This document shows positions 8,723 to 18,191 of a DNA stretch of 60,403 bases, in pieces. The position numbers and the translations under genes are program-made. Origin of the DNA: an uncultured Anaerolineae bacterium (GTDB lineage: Bacteria > Chloroflexota > Anaerolineae > Aggregatilineales > Phototrophicaceae); assembly GCA_937922795.1 (NCBI GenBank), contig CALAJK010000060.1, positions 1-60,403 on the forward strand. Direction: 5' to 3'. Under the pieces are notes generated by a model, which worked only from the letters and a program-made list of their open reading frames with translations, was not told the DNA's origin and made no database searches. Position 1 is the stretch's first letter, and every line of letters starts with the position of its first letter.

Positions 8723-10483
8723 TCATTCAGCGGTGATGACCTGTTTCTTGACCGCCTGAAGCACCAGCGCCGCTTCGCGCTGGAAAATCCGCCGCAGGAT
8801 GGCGACGGCAGTCGCGTAGGTCGGTTCCACACCGCCGTAACTCAGACTGCCCGCGCCTAGGTTGCGCCCTTTGCTCATCGGCGTGTCCGATGCATAATGC
8901 AAGAACCCGATGTCAAACGGAACACCATACAGATTGACGATCTCATTTACAGGATGGCGTTTAGGGCGAAACGCCTCATAGATAGCAGAGAGATAAGGCC
9001 CGGCTTCCATCTCAATGTCAGTGTAACCTTCTTGGTAGAACACGCTCATATATTGGGGATTTTGCAAGAATGTCCCCAGCGCGCTGACCGCCTTCTGATT
9101 ATCTAGAACGGTGCCGAACGCCAGATAGGGGACGATGTCCTGGGCGCTGAAACAATTCAGGAACAGATAAGTATTCTGGGAATGCTCGTCATGCACCACA
9201 TTCGGGATCATCACGTCGCCGATGCGCCCATTAAGCGTGGCCGACTTGCCCATGACATATACGCCTCGCAGCGCGCCGACGCGCTCGGTAACCCGGTTGA
9301 GTATCTCGTAACTCGCCAGTCCTAACGGATAGTCAATATTGAGGATGACCGCCTCAGAATTGGCAAGGGTGGCCTGATCAAAAGCATCACGCAGCCGCGA
9401 ATCCAGCCAGTCCGACCGCAGCCGGCTCAATTCGATGACCTGCGCTTCGATGTCGAAACCGTGGCGGCTGCGGATGCGGTGAATGCCAATCGCCCGTTCA
9501 TCGGCCGCCAGCAGCCGCCCCACCTGTTCACCCTGATAAGCCAGATATTTTTTCAGCACATAGTACAAAAAATTATCTAGGCTCTTGGCGCTGCTGCTGT
9601 CCCGAATCGTCCGGTATTCTTCCAGCAGATCACCATGATCAAAGCGCTCGATGTACGCGATCAGATCGCTTTCAGCCCGGCGGGCAAAGCCCGTCAGCAG
9701 ATTGACCATCGAATGCGTATTGCTCGACACGAAGTAAACCGGGCGGCTTTCCAGATCAATCTCGCCGGCTAGTCGATCTTGAAGCTCACTCCACCAGTAA
9801 GCTGTCGCGCGCCGGTAGTCAGCCAGTGATCCGGCCAGCATCCGCACCCATATCTGTTTGCGCCGCTGCGCCATCGCTTGCAGCGTAGAGATGAATCGCT
9901 CACCCCAAACAACTTCCAGCCGGCGCAAGTCATCTGGCTCCATACGGAGCACCTTGGCCAGCAGGTCGCGTTCATGCGGCGTCAGCGGTGTGCAGCGCTC
10001 GCGGTTCTGGTCTAGAAATAACTTCGCCGCTTCAGTTTGCAGCAGCGCGTGCAGCTTATTCCACTCGATCTGATAGGCGGTCAGGGTGGGCACTAGATCG
10101 TCAATATCAGAACGGCTGGCGATCAAAACTGCTAGCGACTGCTGACCATCGAAGTGGACCCGGCGGCGGCGGCCCGGCGCGGTGACGCGCGGCCACTCGT
10201 CCACATTGCCATAACCCGCCTCGGCGAATGACCGTTCAATATGCCCGATGAGCACCCGCTCGACATCTGGCATGCAGTCGGGCAGCCGTAGGCTGGCATA
10301 CACCAGCGCTGACACATCAGGCTCAAGACCGCGCGCCTTGATGTGCAGCGATGAATCCATCGCCATATGGCTCTCGACCAGCGCCTCGATCTGGATCAAG
10401 TGCGAAGAACGCAGCAGCGAATAATACGTTCGCATGTAGAGCTGAATCTCTTCGCTGCCCGTCTTGGGAACCGTGCGATCCAT
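8723..10483 (-). CDS. Large unknown protein with C-terminal nucleoside-phosphorylase-like domain
   Basis: 586 residues between the two hydroxylase structural genes. Residues 1-370 are mainly helical with no recognised domain; PVYFVSSNTHSMVNLL at about 248-263 is a distinctive block. Residues 375-575 resemble the phosphorylase/nucleosidase fold by motif order: a hydrophobic strand then GKSATLNGRIGDVMIP (412-427, like the GSAGGL..GDIVV loop of MTAN), DIEMEAGPYLSAIYE (489-503, like VEMEATAIA), and VPFDIGFLHYASDTPMSKGR (521-540, like VPFVVVRAISD). Thus both the Glu of EMEA and the Asp of SD are present. It may belong to the uncharacterised DUF6909-type group, which I cannot verify. A base-releasing or ribosyl-phosphate role would fit the neighbouring purine-type genes, but that is inference. 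Confidence 0.6.
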   Translation of the reverse strand: MDRTVPKTGSEEIQLYMRTYYSLLRSSHLIQIEALVESHMAMDSSLHIKARGLEPDVSALVYASLRLPDCMPDVERVLIGHIERSFAEAGYGNVDEWPRVTAPGRRRRVHFDGQQSLAVLIASRSDIDDLVPTLTAYQIEWNKLHALLQTEAAKLFLDQNRERCTPLTPHERDLLAKVLRMEPDDLRRLEVVWGERFISTLQAMAQRRKQIWVRMLAGSLADYRRATAYWWSELQDRLAGEIDLESRPVYFVSSNTHSMVNLLTGFARRAESDLIAYIERFDHGDLLEEYRTIRDSSSAKSLDNFLYYVLKKYLAYQGEQVGRLLAADERAIGIHRIRSRHGFDIEAQVIELSRLRSDWLDSRLRDAFDQATLANSEAVILNIDYPLGLASYEILNRVTERVGALRGVYVMGKSATLNGRIGDVMIPNVVHDEHSQNTYLFLNCFSAQDIVPYLAFGTVLDNQKAVSALGTFLQNPQYMSVFYQEGYTDIEMEAGPYLSAIYEAFRPKRHPVNEIVNLYGVPFDIGFLHYASDTPMSKGRNLGAGSLSYGGVEPTYATAVAILRRIFQREAALVLQAVKKQVITAE

Positions 10484-10491
10484 GACAGCGC

Positions 10492-10869
10492 CTAGCGCCT
10501 CTTCGGAGTGATGCTGCGAGCCTGACGATTGATCCCGCGCTGGAGCACCTTCTTAGCTTTCTTCTCGCGCATCATCAACTCACGCTCTTTCACCAGCTTC
10601 TTCTCGTTGACACGCGACCGGTTGCGAGGCACAGCCAGAGCGATGACGAGGGCAGCCAGCATTACCAAGATGACGAACACGATGCCGCTGAGAATCAGCT
10701 CCCATTGGCCGCGCGGCACGCCCGGCGGCGGAAAGTTCGGGAGGCTGCGCCTCAAGAAGTCGTAGGCAGCAGGTCCGAGCGCATAAGCGATCACGGCGAA
10801 TGAGACCGCCAGGACGAAACCGATGACCGGCCAGAAGGCGCGGCTGCGACTGCTAGTCTTTGATCGCAT
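10492..10869 (-). CDS. Small membrane protein with basic tail
   Basis: 125 residues with two strong hydrophobic segments (about 12-34 and 58-83) joined by a Pro-rich loop ([13 protein letters not shown]), and a highly basic C-terminal tail rich in Lys and Arg (for example [20 protein letters not shown]) that should be cytoplasmic. It overlaps the end of the FAD/FeS hydroxylase gene by 17 bases and ends nine bases before the 586-residue gene, so it is co-transcribed with the hydroxylase. The function is unknown; anchoring the complex to the membrane is a possibility only suggested by position. Confidence 0.65.
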   Translation of the reverse strand: MRSKTSSRSRAFWPVIGFVLAVSFAVIAYALGPAAYDFLRRSLPNFPPPGVPRGQWELILSGIVFVILVMLAALVIALAVPRNRSRVNEKKLVKERELMMREKKAKKVLQRGINRQARSITPKRR

Positions 10870-12295
10870 AGGTCACCTCTTTCTTTTGGCGCCGGCTGGC
10901 GTCGCGGAACGCATCCAGGATCTTGTAATACCCTGTGCAGCGGCATAGATTGCCGGTGATGCTCTGCTGAATTTGCTCTAGCGTAGGCTCTGGGTTCTCT
11001 TCCAATAATTTCGCCCCCGACATCAAGAATCCCGGCGTACAGTAGCCGCACTGCACGGCCCCATGCTCGATGAACGCCTTTTGAATCGGATGCAGCTCGC
11101 CATTCTGGCGCAGTCCCTCAACCGTCACGATCTCAGCGCCATGAGCTCGCGGGGCGCCCACCATACAAGCCATCACCGCCATCCCATCCAGGAAAATTGT
11201 ACACGCCCCGCACTCCCCTTCGGCGCAGCCTTCCTTCGTGCCGGTCAAACCCACATCTTCACGCAGGAAGCGGAGCAGCGTCTTATCGTAGCCGGTGGTG
11301 ATGCGCAATTTGCGGCCATTAATGGTCGTCTCGATCGGCTGTCCGGCATGGTGTTCTACCGGCTGTGGCAGCCCCTGCTTCACGCGCCCCTGGTTCTCCC
11401 CCCACAGCATGGCTGGCGACTGTGGCCACCCTGCGCGCTCTGTCCCTGAAGCCAGGGCGCGCAGCGCGCGCGCCACCAGCACCCGCACCATCTCGGTACG
11501 ATAAGCTGCTGTGCCGCGCACATCGTCAATCGGCGACGGCGCAGCCGCCGCCAGCCGCGCAGCTTCGGCGATCACCTCCGGCAGGAGACGCCGGCCTAGC
11601 AGCGCCTTCTCCGCCACCGGCACGCGGATGATCGTCGGCGCTACGCTCCCCAGGGCGATCGCTGCGCGGGTCACCACGCCGCCATCAAAATCCAAAACGA
11701 CGGCGACATTGACGACCGAAATGGCCTGGGCGCGTCTGAGCCCCAGCTTGATGAACATCCCGCGCTCAGTTTGTGACAGCGCCGGGAAAGCGATGCCCGT
11801 GAGTATTTCATCAGGGCGCATGACCGTGCGCCGCACACCGGTATAGAACGCGGACAGCGGCACAGTGCGCTCGCCCTCCATCGAAGCCAGCTCAACCTCA
11901 GCGCCTAAGGCCATCAGCGGCGTGATCGTATCATTGGCCGGCGACGCAGTGATGAGGTTACCCGCCACCGTGGCGCGATTGCGAATCTGGGGCGCGCCCA
12001 CCTCCCAGCACGCCTGCGCCAGCGGCAAGGCGCGCTCCACAATCAATGTACTCCCGACAACGTGATTATGCGTGACCAACGGCCCCAGGTGGATTTGATC
12101 GCCGCGTAGAGTGATGCTATCCAGACCCGGCACGCGGGTGACATCGATCAGCACATCAACGCCTGGACGCTGATGCCGTTCCAGCTCGATGAGCAGGTCA
12201 GTGCCGCCAGCGATGATACGGGCGCGGTCACGATACTGAGCGAGCAGATCCAACGCCTCGCCCACGGTGTTAACGCTGTAGTAGTGACTCCACAT
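10853..12295 (-). CDS. Molybdenum hydroxylase FAD-binding and [2Fe-2S] fusion subunit
   Basis: 480 residues joining two electron-transfer modules. Residues 1-285 are the FAD domain of the CoxM/XdhB type: [12 protein letters not shown] at 26-37 and [19 protein letters not shown] at 104-122, both flavin-contact motifs. Residues 315-480 are the two-cluster ferredoxin module: plant-type cluster Cys357, 362, 365 and 377, and the second cluster Cys416 and 419 (QCGYCTPGF) with Cys451 and 453 (LCRCTGYY). Electrons from the Mo site of the 6418-8652 product would pass through these clusters to FAD. In most fusions the FeS module comes first; here the FAD module does. It is the first gene after a candidate promoter at 12364-12393. 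Confidence 0.92.
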   Translation of the reverse strand: MWSHYYSVNTVGEALDLLAQYRDRARIIAGGTDLLIELERHQRPGVDVLIDVTRVPGLDSITLRGDQIHLGPLVTHNHVVGSTLIVERALPLAQACWEVGAPQIRNRATVAGNLITASPANDTITPLMALGAEVELASMEGERTVPLSAFYTGVRRTVMRPDEILTGIAFPALSQTERGMFIKLGLRRAQAISVVNVAVVLDFDGGVVTRAAIALGSVAPTIIRVPVAEKALLGRRLLPEVIAEAARLAAAAPSPIDDVRGTAAYRTEMVRVLVARALRALASGTERAGWPQSPAMLWGENQGRVKQGLPQPVEHHAGQPIETTINGRKLRITTGYDKTLLRFLREDVGLTGTKEGCAEGECGACTIFLDGMAVMACMVGAPRAHGAEIVTVEGLRQNGELHPIQKAFIEHGAVQCGYCTPGFLMSGAKLLEENPEPTLEQIQQSITGNLCRCTGYYKILDAFRDASRRQKKEVTYAIKD

Positions 12296-12363
12296 GATGA
12301 TTTAGATCCCCAGGTTGTTGACTCTGTAGACAAACTAGTTGCTACCGACCGACTGTTTTACAA

Positions 12364-12393
12364 ATAGTAACACATGTGGTTGACGCATCTCAA
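12364..12393 (-). promoter_or_regulatory. Candidate promoter for the hydroxylase structural genes
   Basis: Minus strand: TTGAGA (12393-12388), 18-base spacer, TACTAT (12369-12364), 69 bases before the ATG of the FAD/FeS subunit. Just upstream the plus strand has the imperfect direct repeat ACCGGGTCA and ACCGGTCA (about 12393-12412), a possible operator that overlaps the end of the phosphoesterase gene. Both are read by eye. Confidence 0.4.
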
Positions 12394-12409
12394 CCGGGTC
12401 ACCAACCGG

Positions 12410-13027
12410 TCAGAACGCACTCGGCTCGATGTTTAAGACGGTGACCGGGTTGATATTGATGATCGTCGTCTTGAGATAATCCGTCCGCGTGACCGTGCGC
12501 CGGTCCCAGGTGTGGACATGCCCATGAACCATGAACCGCGGCTGATACCACTCAATAAAACGCAGCAGCGCCTTAAAACCCCAGTGCGGTTTATCTTCCG
12601 CATCGTGGATGCCACGCGGAGGCGAATGGGTCACCAGGACATCCAGCGGTCGTTTGTGACGCATGCGCTGATAGTACAAGCGAGGGCCCGCGCTCACGAC
12701 TAACCGCAGCATGTCGCTTTCGCTGTACTGCAGCGGGCTGTTGTTGTAGCGGATCGAACCTTCCAGCCCAAAAAAGCTTAGGCCGCGATACTGCACCAGG
12801 CGGCCGTGCAGGTCTTCCCCGCCTGGAGGGCGTTCGGTATATCCTTCGTCATGATTACCGCGCACGTAGAACAAAGGGACATTGAGGACGGACGTGATGA
12901 ATTCTAGATAGACCGAAGGCAAATCACCACAACTGACAATCAATTCAATATCGCCATAATGCCGCCTTAGGTTTACTGCGCTTTCCATCTGCGGCATCAC
13001 CGTATCACTCACAAACAGGATTTTCAC
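12410..13027 (-). CDS. Metallophosphoesterase family protein
   Basis: 205 residues of the calcineurin-like phosphoesterase superfamily with all five metal-site blocks: ILFVSDTV at 3-10, IVSCGDLPSVY at about 30-40, YVRGNHDEGY, VLVTHSPP and FMVHGHVHTW. Such small proteins hydrolyse phosphate mono- or diesters with a two-metal centre in the cytoplasm, but the substrate cannot be read from sequence. The YfcE-like proteins are of similar size. It lies between xdhC and the hydroxylase promoter in the same direction. There is no signal peptide. Confidence 0.85.
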   Translation of the reverse strand: MKILFVSDTVMPQMESAVNLRRHYGDIELIVSCGDLPSVYLEFITSVLNVPLFYVRGNHDEGYTERPPGGEDLHGRLVQYRGLSFFGLEGSIRYNNSPLQYSESDMLRLVVSAGPRLYYQRMRHKRPLDVLVTHSPPRGIHDAEDKPHWGFKALLRFIEWYQPRFMVHGHVHTWDRRTVTRTDYLKTTIININPVTVLNIEPSAF

Positions 13028-13079
13028 ACCGGCCCTTATTCAAAATTACTCAAATGCGCCAGCCGCGGCTGGCCTGCCT

Positions 13080-13913
13080 TCACACTTTTTCTGCTTCTAC
13101 CTCTTCGCCCAACCACTGCATAGGCCTGCCATCCCCCCCGCGCCGCAGCATGATGATTTGCGCCAGGATGCTGATGGCGATCTCCTGAGGCGTTTCGGCA
13201 TTCAGCTCTAATCCGATCGGCGCATATACCCGCCGGAGCTGTTCATCGGTGAGCTGGCGTTCGGCTTTCAGCGCCTTGACAGTCAGCGCCCAACGACGGC
13301 GGCTGCCGATCAAACCGATATAGGCTGCGGGCGTCGCCAACAGCGCCGGGATCAGGTCTAGATCGATCGGCATCCCCCGCGTGACAGCGGCAACATAGGT
13401 TTGCGGCGTGATCTCCACGTGCTGAGCGATATTGCCCGGTTTACAAACCGCATATCCATCCAGGCCGGGCACATACTCCGGATTACAGAACGCCTCTCGG
13501 TCATCTGACAGGACCACGCGAAAGCCCGTCCATTTGCCCAGTTCCGCCAGCGCCCGGCCGACATGACCGCCGCCAATGACCAGCAGCAGCGGCGACAGCC
13601 CGACCGGCTCGATGAATACCTGCACTGTGCCGCCGCAAATGCCAGGATCACCCGCCGCCAGATCATTCAGCGCGTAGGATGACAGCCGCGAACGCCCGTC
13701 GCTCATCACTGCCAACGCTTCCTGGATTACCAGCGACTCCAGCGCGCCGCCGCCAACAGTGCCAACAATGGAGCCATCGCGGCGCACCAGCATCTTGCTG
13801 CCCTCATGACGCGGCACAGACCCCTGGGCGCTGACGACAATCGCTAGCGCAGCCGGTTCGCCTCGAGACTGTGCTTCCAGCAGAGCTTCATATACTGCAC
13901 GATCTTCACTCAT
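13080..13913 (-). CDS. xdhC: XdhC/CoxI family molybdenum hydroxylase maturation factor
   Basis: 277 residues. The N-terminal XdhC/CoxI domain has AIVVSAQGSVPRHEGSKMLV at about 24-43, GTVGGGALES and the GICGGTVQVFIEP block. A central Rossmann part starts with LLVIGGGHVGRALAELG and is followed by LSDDRE, and the C-terminal YIGLIGSRRRW and PIGLELNAETPQEIAISILA blocks are typical. XdhC proteins bind molybdenum cofactor, help install its terminal sulfido ligand and insert it into xanthine dehydrogenase family enzymes; here the partner would be the 6418-8652 product. The start overlaps the end of the membrane glycosyltransferase-like gene by four bases (ATGA). Confidence 0.92.
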   Translation of the reverse strand: MSEDRAVYEALLEAQSRGEPAALAIVVSAQGSVPRHEGSKMLVRRDGSIVGTVGGGALESLVIQEALAVMSDGRSRLSSYALNDLAAGDPGICGGTVQVFIEPVGLSPLLLVIGGGHVGRALAELGKWTGFRVVLSDDREAFCNPEYVPGLDGYAVCKPGNIAQHVEITPQTYVAAVTRGMPIDLDLIPALLATPAAYIGLIGSRRRWALTVKALKAERQLTDEQLRRVYAPIGLELNAETPQEIAISILAQIIMLRRGGDGRPMQWLGEEVEAEKV

Positions 13914-16432
13914 GGACGGATCTCCACCTTGCCAATGAACAGTCTTCCGTCGGGCGTCCCCGCATCTGCAAGCAGGCGTTCGCCCGATTGAGGGTCATAC
14001 ATCCCCACTGCCGCCTGATACTGCCCAGGCAGGATATCGGTCAGATCAATAACCATTGTGTCACGAATCACGCCTGGCAGCCAATTTCCAGGCGGCAGCC
14101 CGCCCTGTCCTGGGCGCTGGTCAATCTGCGCCGCTGGCGGACGGCGCGGATCATCATATAGGTGAACGAATACCCGGTAGTCGCCCGCAGCGCGTCCGTC
14201 CGAGTACCACTCCAATTCAGTCTCCAAGCTGGGCGCACCAGGGGTGTAGCGGATTGCCGCGCTCACCAGCCAGATCGCGCCACCCTGAAACGTGGCGATT
14301 GGTGTCCTGGTCGGAGGCGTCCCGACCTCGCGCCCCTCATACATGAAATGAAAGTAAGGCATATACGCGCCGCCGGGCGTATCCGGCACGATCCGCACGT
14401 GCATAGGGTTGCTAAAGATCGCAGCAGGTATCAGCGTCGGCACATCCAGCCACACGCCCGGCTGCTCAGGGATTACGCGCCGCCCAACGTGAACGTCATT
14501 CACATAGATATCCAGCGTCCCTGCCGTCATTGGATGCAGACGGGTGACCAACCAGATAGGCAACGGCTCGCCCGCAGGCGCGTCCAGCCGCAGCTCAAAA
14601 GCCTCCTCGCCGTTCAGCCGCCGTCCGCCGTCAACGAAAGCACAGCCTATATCGGCGCATCCCGGATATGCCAGCTCATGCACTTCGGTGGGAAACCCAG
14701 GCAGCGGTTGATGATTACGCCAGGCATATCGCGCCAGCCGTTCTTGAGCTAGGTCAGCGACATTCAGCGCGCCCAACAGGCGAGGTTTATCCCCCAAAAA
14801 GTTATCGTTGAAGCCAGGCGAATGACGCAGTCTTGATCGTAGCCGTTCCCAATCTGGCCGATAGATCCCTTGCTGAGAGCCAGCGAGGGCGACGTTGAAG
14901 CGATCATCCAGCGACGTCACCGGAAATTCAGCCAACGGCTGGCCATACAGGCTCGTCGCTGCCAGCATGCTCAGGCCGAAGCCGTGGCCTTCGCCGTAGG
15001 CGGCGATGTAGTCAGGCTGATGGTCGAGCAAGAACTCGGCGACAGAACCAGGCCCGTTGCGCCACGCTTCAGCCGCGCCCGGCGTCGTCAGTCCTACCAT
15101 GTCGAGCGTGGTGCGCCCGCCCTGGTAGCGCGTTAAACCGGTATCGTGCACAGCGATCACCGCATCCGGCCGCGTGTTGGCCGCCAGCCAGCGCGTCATC
15201 TGCAGCGGCTGAGCGTAGATGTAGCCCACGTTGAGCGCGAAGTGCTGCAAAAACGCCGCGCTTGTCGGCAAAGTCGCCAGGGCGATGACTGAAGCTGCGA
15301 TTTGACCAAATCGCTGACCGCCCCAACGAACCGGAATCCGCGCCAGCGCAGCCGCCATGAACGGGAAGAAAAGCGCCATGAACGGCAGTTGATAGCGTTT
15401 GAAGTGCCAGAAAGCCGTGTCGAGCGTGGCAACCGCCAGCGACCCCACCCCTAACCAGATCACCGCCAACCACGCAACCAGGCGCAGACGCTGCTCGCGC
15501 ATCAGGATGACGACGCCCAATACGGCCAGAGGAAACACCAGCGCCAGGAGATAAATCCCCTCGCGCGGGCTGCTGCCGGTCGCGAACTCCAGCCACATGC
15601 GCCCCATATTGGCCGCAGTCCGGCGCGCTGCTTCGCCCACATCGAACGGCACGATGCCAAAAACGGACTTGGCTGCATTACCCGAAGCCACCGGAGACCC
15701 GGTGAGCAGCCCGTTCACCAGCGGCTGCACCCCTACCGCTAGCGCTGGCAATATCAGCCAGCGTTTGGCGCGCCCCATCTGGTGACGCATCTGCCAGCCC
15801 ATCGCCGCCGCGCTGAGCACGGCCAGCGCGCCGCCTTCCGGTCGCACCAGCGCCAGCAGCGAGGCCGCCAAGCACCACCCCCTTATTTGGCGCGCGATCA
15901 GCCGGTCAAGCGTCGCCAGCGTTAGCAGGACGACCAAGCCGGTCTCCATGCCCGACATGAAATGCCAGGATACCGCGCCAGTCACACCGAAAGCAGTTGC
16001 CACGGTTGCAGCAGTCCGCGAATCTGCGCCCAAAGCGTGCGCCAGCCGGAAGATCAACCCCAGCGAACCGGCCAACGCCAACATGCCTAACGCCAGCGCC
16101 CACAGCCCCAGGTTCAGCCCTTGAAAACCGGCCGCATATCCCACGGCCAGCAGATAGGGATACAGAAAACTGGTCGCGCCCGAAGTCGGCGGCAGTCCTG
16201 GATTGTAAACGTAGGGCTGGCCGGCTGCGAGCTGCCGCGCATACTGGAAATGGATGTACACATCATCCAGCGGCAGCACCATCTGGCCGTGCCCCGCCGC
16301 GAAGGCGACGCTCCCGTAAATCAGAAACACCGCCCCGCTGAAGCCGCAAAACCATAACCAAAATATAAACGGGCGCCCCGCCGAGACGCCCGCAGACCGC
16401 TTCACATCCATGAAAGAAGACGAAACTGCCAC
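13910..16432 (-). CDS. Multi-spanning GT-C-type glycosyltransferase-like membrane protein
   Basis: 840 residues. After a first membrane helix (about 22-45) comes the acidic loop LDDVYIHFQYARQLAAGQP followed by YVYNPGLPPTSGATSFLYP, the first-loop signature of GT-C transferases that use lipid-linked sugars (compare the DDAYI..RYA motif of mycobacterial AftB-like enzymes). About ten further hydrophobic segments follow up to residue 400. The C-terminal 430 residues are probably extracytoplasmic; they have globular beta-rich blocks such as LVTRLHPMTAGTLDIYVNDV and FVHLYDDPRRPP. Substrate unknown. It is an odd neighbour, set between an LLM oxidoreductase gene (7 bases upstream) and xdhC (4-base overlap), and therefore in the same transcript. 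Confidence 0.75.
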   Translation of the reverse strand: MAVSSSFMDVKRSAGVSAGRPFIFWLWFCGFSGAVFLIYGSVAFAAGHGQMVLPLDDVYIHFQYARQLAAGQPYVYNPGLPPTSGATSFLYPYLLAVGYAAGFQGLNLGLWALALGMLALAGSLGLIFRLAHALGADSRTAATVATAFGVTGAVSWHFMSGMETGLVVLLTLATLDRLIARQIRGWCLAASLLALVRPEGGALAVLSAAAMGWQMRHQMGRAKRWLILPALAVGVQPLVNGLLTGSPVASGNAAKSVFGIVPFDVGEAARRTAANMGRMWLEFATGSSPREGIYLLALVFPLAVLGVVILMREQRLRLVAWLAVIWLGVGSLAVATLDTAFWHFKRYQLPFMALFFPFMAAALARIPVRWGGQRFGQIAASVIALATLPTSAAFLQHFALNVGYIYAQPLQMTRWLAANTRPDAVIAVHDTGLTRYQGGRTTLDMVGLTTPGAAEAWRNGPGSVAEFLLDHQPDYIAAYGEGHGFGLSMLAATSLYGQPLAEFPVTSLDDRFNVALAGSQQGIYRPDWERLRSRLRHSPGFNDNFLGDKPRLLGALNVADLAQERLARYAWRNHQPLPGFPTEVHELAYPGCADIGCAFVDGGRRLNGEEAFELRLDAPAGEPLPIWLVTRLHPMTAGTLDIYVNDVHVGRRVIPEQPGVWLDVPTLIPAAIFSNPMHVRIVPDTPGGAYMPYFHFMYEGREVGTPPTRTPIATFQGGAIWLVSAAIRYTPGAPSLETELEWYSDGRAAGDYRVFVHLYDDPRRPPAAQIDQRPGQGGLPPGNWLPGVIRDTMVIDLTDILPGQYQAAVGMYDPQSGERLLADAGTPDGRLFIGKVEIRP

Positions 16433-16438
16433 ACGCTA

Positions 16439-17446
16439 CTACTGCGAGTAGCCGTCGGCGAAGGTGTCAATCATCAATCGCACATCCGGACCTAGGGGAT
16501 ACAAAATGGGACAAGTCGCACCGGCGGCGATGTATTCGCGCACTTTAGCCTTCACCTCCTGCGGCGTCCCGGAGGCCGTGATCATCTGAACGACATCATC
16601 CGGCACTAGGCGCATCGCCTGTTCAATCTGTTCTTCAGTGGCTGGCCAGGTGAGCACCTGTCCGATCTCATCTAACAGCTCCTGACTGACGCCGCTGGCC
16701 TTCATGATATGCGGCTGCTGCCCTAGATACTGCGTCACCAGCTTGCGCGCGCCGTCCAGCGCTTTTTTACGATCATTGTCCACCGAACAGACGACGAGCT
16801 GGGGGCGATCGATATCTTCTACCGACCGACCGGCCAGCTTAGCGCCAGCCTCCAGCAGCGCCATCGCTTCCTCGTTATACTTAGGCGACACCAGATAATT
16901 GAGCACCACCCCATCCGCAATTTCGCCCGCCAGCGCCATCATCTTTGGGCCGGTCGCGCCGATATAGATCGGGACATTGCGCGGCTCTTTGCGTCCGTGC
17001 ACCACATCAAGCTCAACATCCGTCAGATGGACGAACTCGCCATGAAACGTCACCCGCTTGCGCGCCAGCAGGTCGCGCACCACCGTGATCACTTCCCGCA
17101 TCGCCAGCAGCGGTTTGGTGCGATTGATGCCCACTTTTTGCGCCAGCGGGTCCCACCATGCGCCAATGCCGCAGATGATGCGATCCTGCGCCAAATCGTC
17201 CAGCGTCAAGAAAGTGGCAGCGATGACTGCCGCATTCCGAGTCCAGTTATTGATGACGCCCGAACCAATTTTGATCCGACTGGTAGTGGCGGCGAAGGCG
17301 GCCATCGGCACGATCGCATCGCGCACCAGCCGGCTTTCTGCCTGCCACACTGCTTCAAATCCCCGCGACTCAGCATACTGCACATACTTGATCGCGTCTT
17401 GAAGCGGATGAGCATCCTGCAAATATAATGCGACCCGATCTGCCAT
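16439..17446 (-). CDS. LLM class F420-dependent oxidoreductase (Mer-like)
   Basis: 335 residues, luciferase-like TIM-barrel. The start is [11 protein letters not shown]; later blocks are [73 protein letters not shown] and [15 protein letters not shown]. The whole resembles methylene-tetrahydromethanopterin reductase and its bacterial F420-using relatives; the substrate is not known. ATG at 17446 is chosen because GAGGGG precedes it by about 11 bases; a longer reading would need the TTG at 17467. cofC is 43 bases upstream, which supports F420 rather than FMN as cofactor. Confidence 0.85.
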   Translation of the reverse strand: MADRVALYLQDAHPLQDAIKYVQYAESRGFEAVWQAESRLVRDAIVPMAAFAATTSRIKIGSGVINNWTRNAAVIAATFLTLDDLAQDRIICGIGAWWDPLAQKVGINRTKPLLAMREVITVVRDLLARKRVTFHGEFVHLTDVELDVVHGRKEPRNVPIYIGATGPKMMALAGEIADGVVLNYLVSPKYNEEAMALLEAGAKLAGRSVEDIDRPQLVVCSVDNDRKKALDGARKLVTQYLGQQPHIMKASGVSQELLDEIGQVLTWPATEEQIEQAMRLVPDDVVQMITASGTPQEVKAKVREYIAAGATCPILYPLGPDVRLMIDTFADGYSQ

Positions 17447-17488
17447 CAGTCTTTTTTCCCCTCTCAATCAGGAAATCAAGCGAGGGCG

Positions 17489-18103
17489 CTACTTCGGTTG
17501 ATACAGATTAGCCAGCTCATTATAAGTATGTAAATCTTCTGGCACATCAATATCGAGCAGCAGCCGCTCCGACTCATAAATTTGGGCATCAACGCCCGCC
17601 GCCCGCGCCAGCTCAAGATGGCGCTGGAAGCTGCCGGGGCCATACGCATAACCGATCAATCCCGGCGGGCGCACGAACAGCGCGTTCGTCCCATCTTGAT
17701 GCTGGTCAGTCGCGATCACCACCGAACGCTCATTCTGACCCATTTCGATGATACAGGCAACATCCTGAGCGGCGATCAGCGGCAGATCCGCCGGCAGAAT
17801 CAGGACGGCGCTGCTTTTCCAACGCATCACCACCTGTGTCGCTCGCAGCAGCGCGCCATTAAGCTGGGGCGCGCCGCTCTCTTGAACTGTGCGCGCCCCG
17901 TACTCCCGCGCGATCGCCAGCGCGCGCCCGTCGCGGCTGATCACCAGTGTGCCCAGCACCTGCGGCACGGAACGCACGACATCCAGCACATGCCGCAGCA
18001 TGATCTCTGCCAACTGCTGCCGCTCATCCGGCGACAGCACCTGCGCCAGGCGGCTCTTAGCGCGGTTTAAAGGTTTGACCGGGATAATTGTCCAGACGCT
18101 CAT
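17489..18103 (-). CDS. cofC: 2-phospho-L-lactate / phosphoenolpyruvate guanylyltransferase CofC
   Basis: Activates 2-phospholactate or phosphoenolpyruvate with GTP to the diphospho-guanosine donor used by CofD in F420 synthesis. 204 residues, normal length. Signatures: WTIIPVKPLNRAKSRLAQVL at 4-23 (nucleotide loop with Lys), LVISRDGRALAIAREYG, LILPADLPLIAAQDV (metal-binding Asp), GTNALFVRPPG and FQRHLELARAAG, ending in LLLDIDVPEDL. It sits between cofD (88 bases upstream) and the LLM oxidoreductase gene. In bacteria the substrate is often phosphoenolpyruvate, and the nitroreductase-like gene at 19121-19747 would then be needed to reduce dehydro-F420. Confidence 0.93.
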   Translation of the reverse strand: MSVWTIIPVKPLNRAKSRLAQVLSPDERQQLAEIMLRHVLDVVRSVPQVLGTLVISRDGRALAIAREYGARTVQESGAPQLNGALLRATQVVMRWKSSAVLILPADLPLIAAQDVACIIEMGQNERSVVIATDQHQDGTNALFVRPPGLIGYAYGPGSFQRHLELARAAGVDAQIYESERLLLDIDVPEDLHTYNELANLYQPK

Positions 18104-18191
18104 TGTGCTCTGGCGAAACCCTGCCGACTAACCGCAGGACGCCATTACCCCTTTCTCATGTCTGACGCCAACGCACTGAACTCCGAAACTG

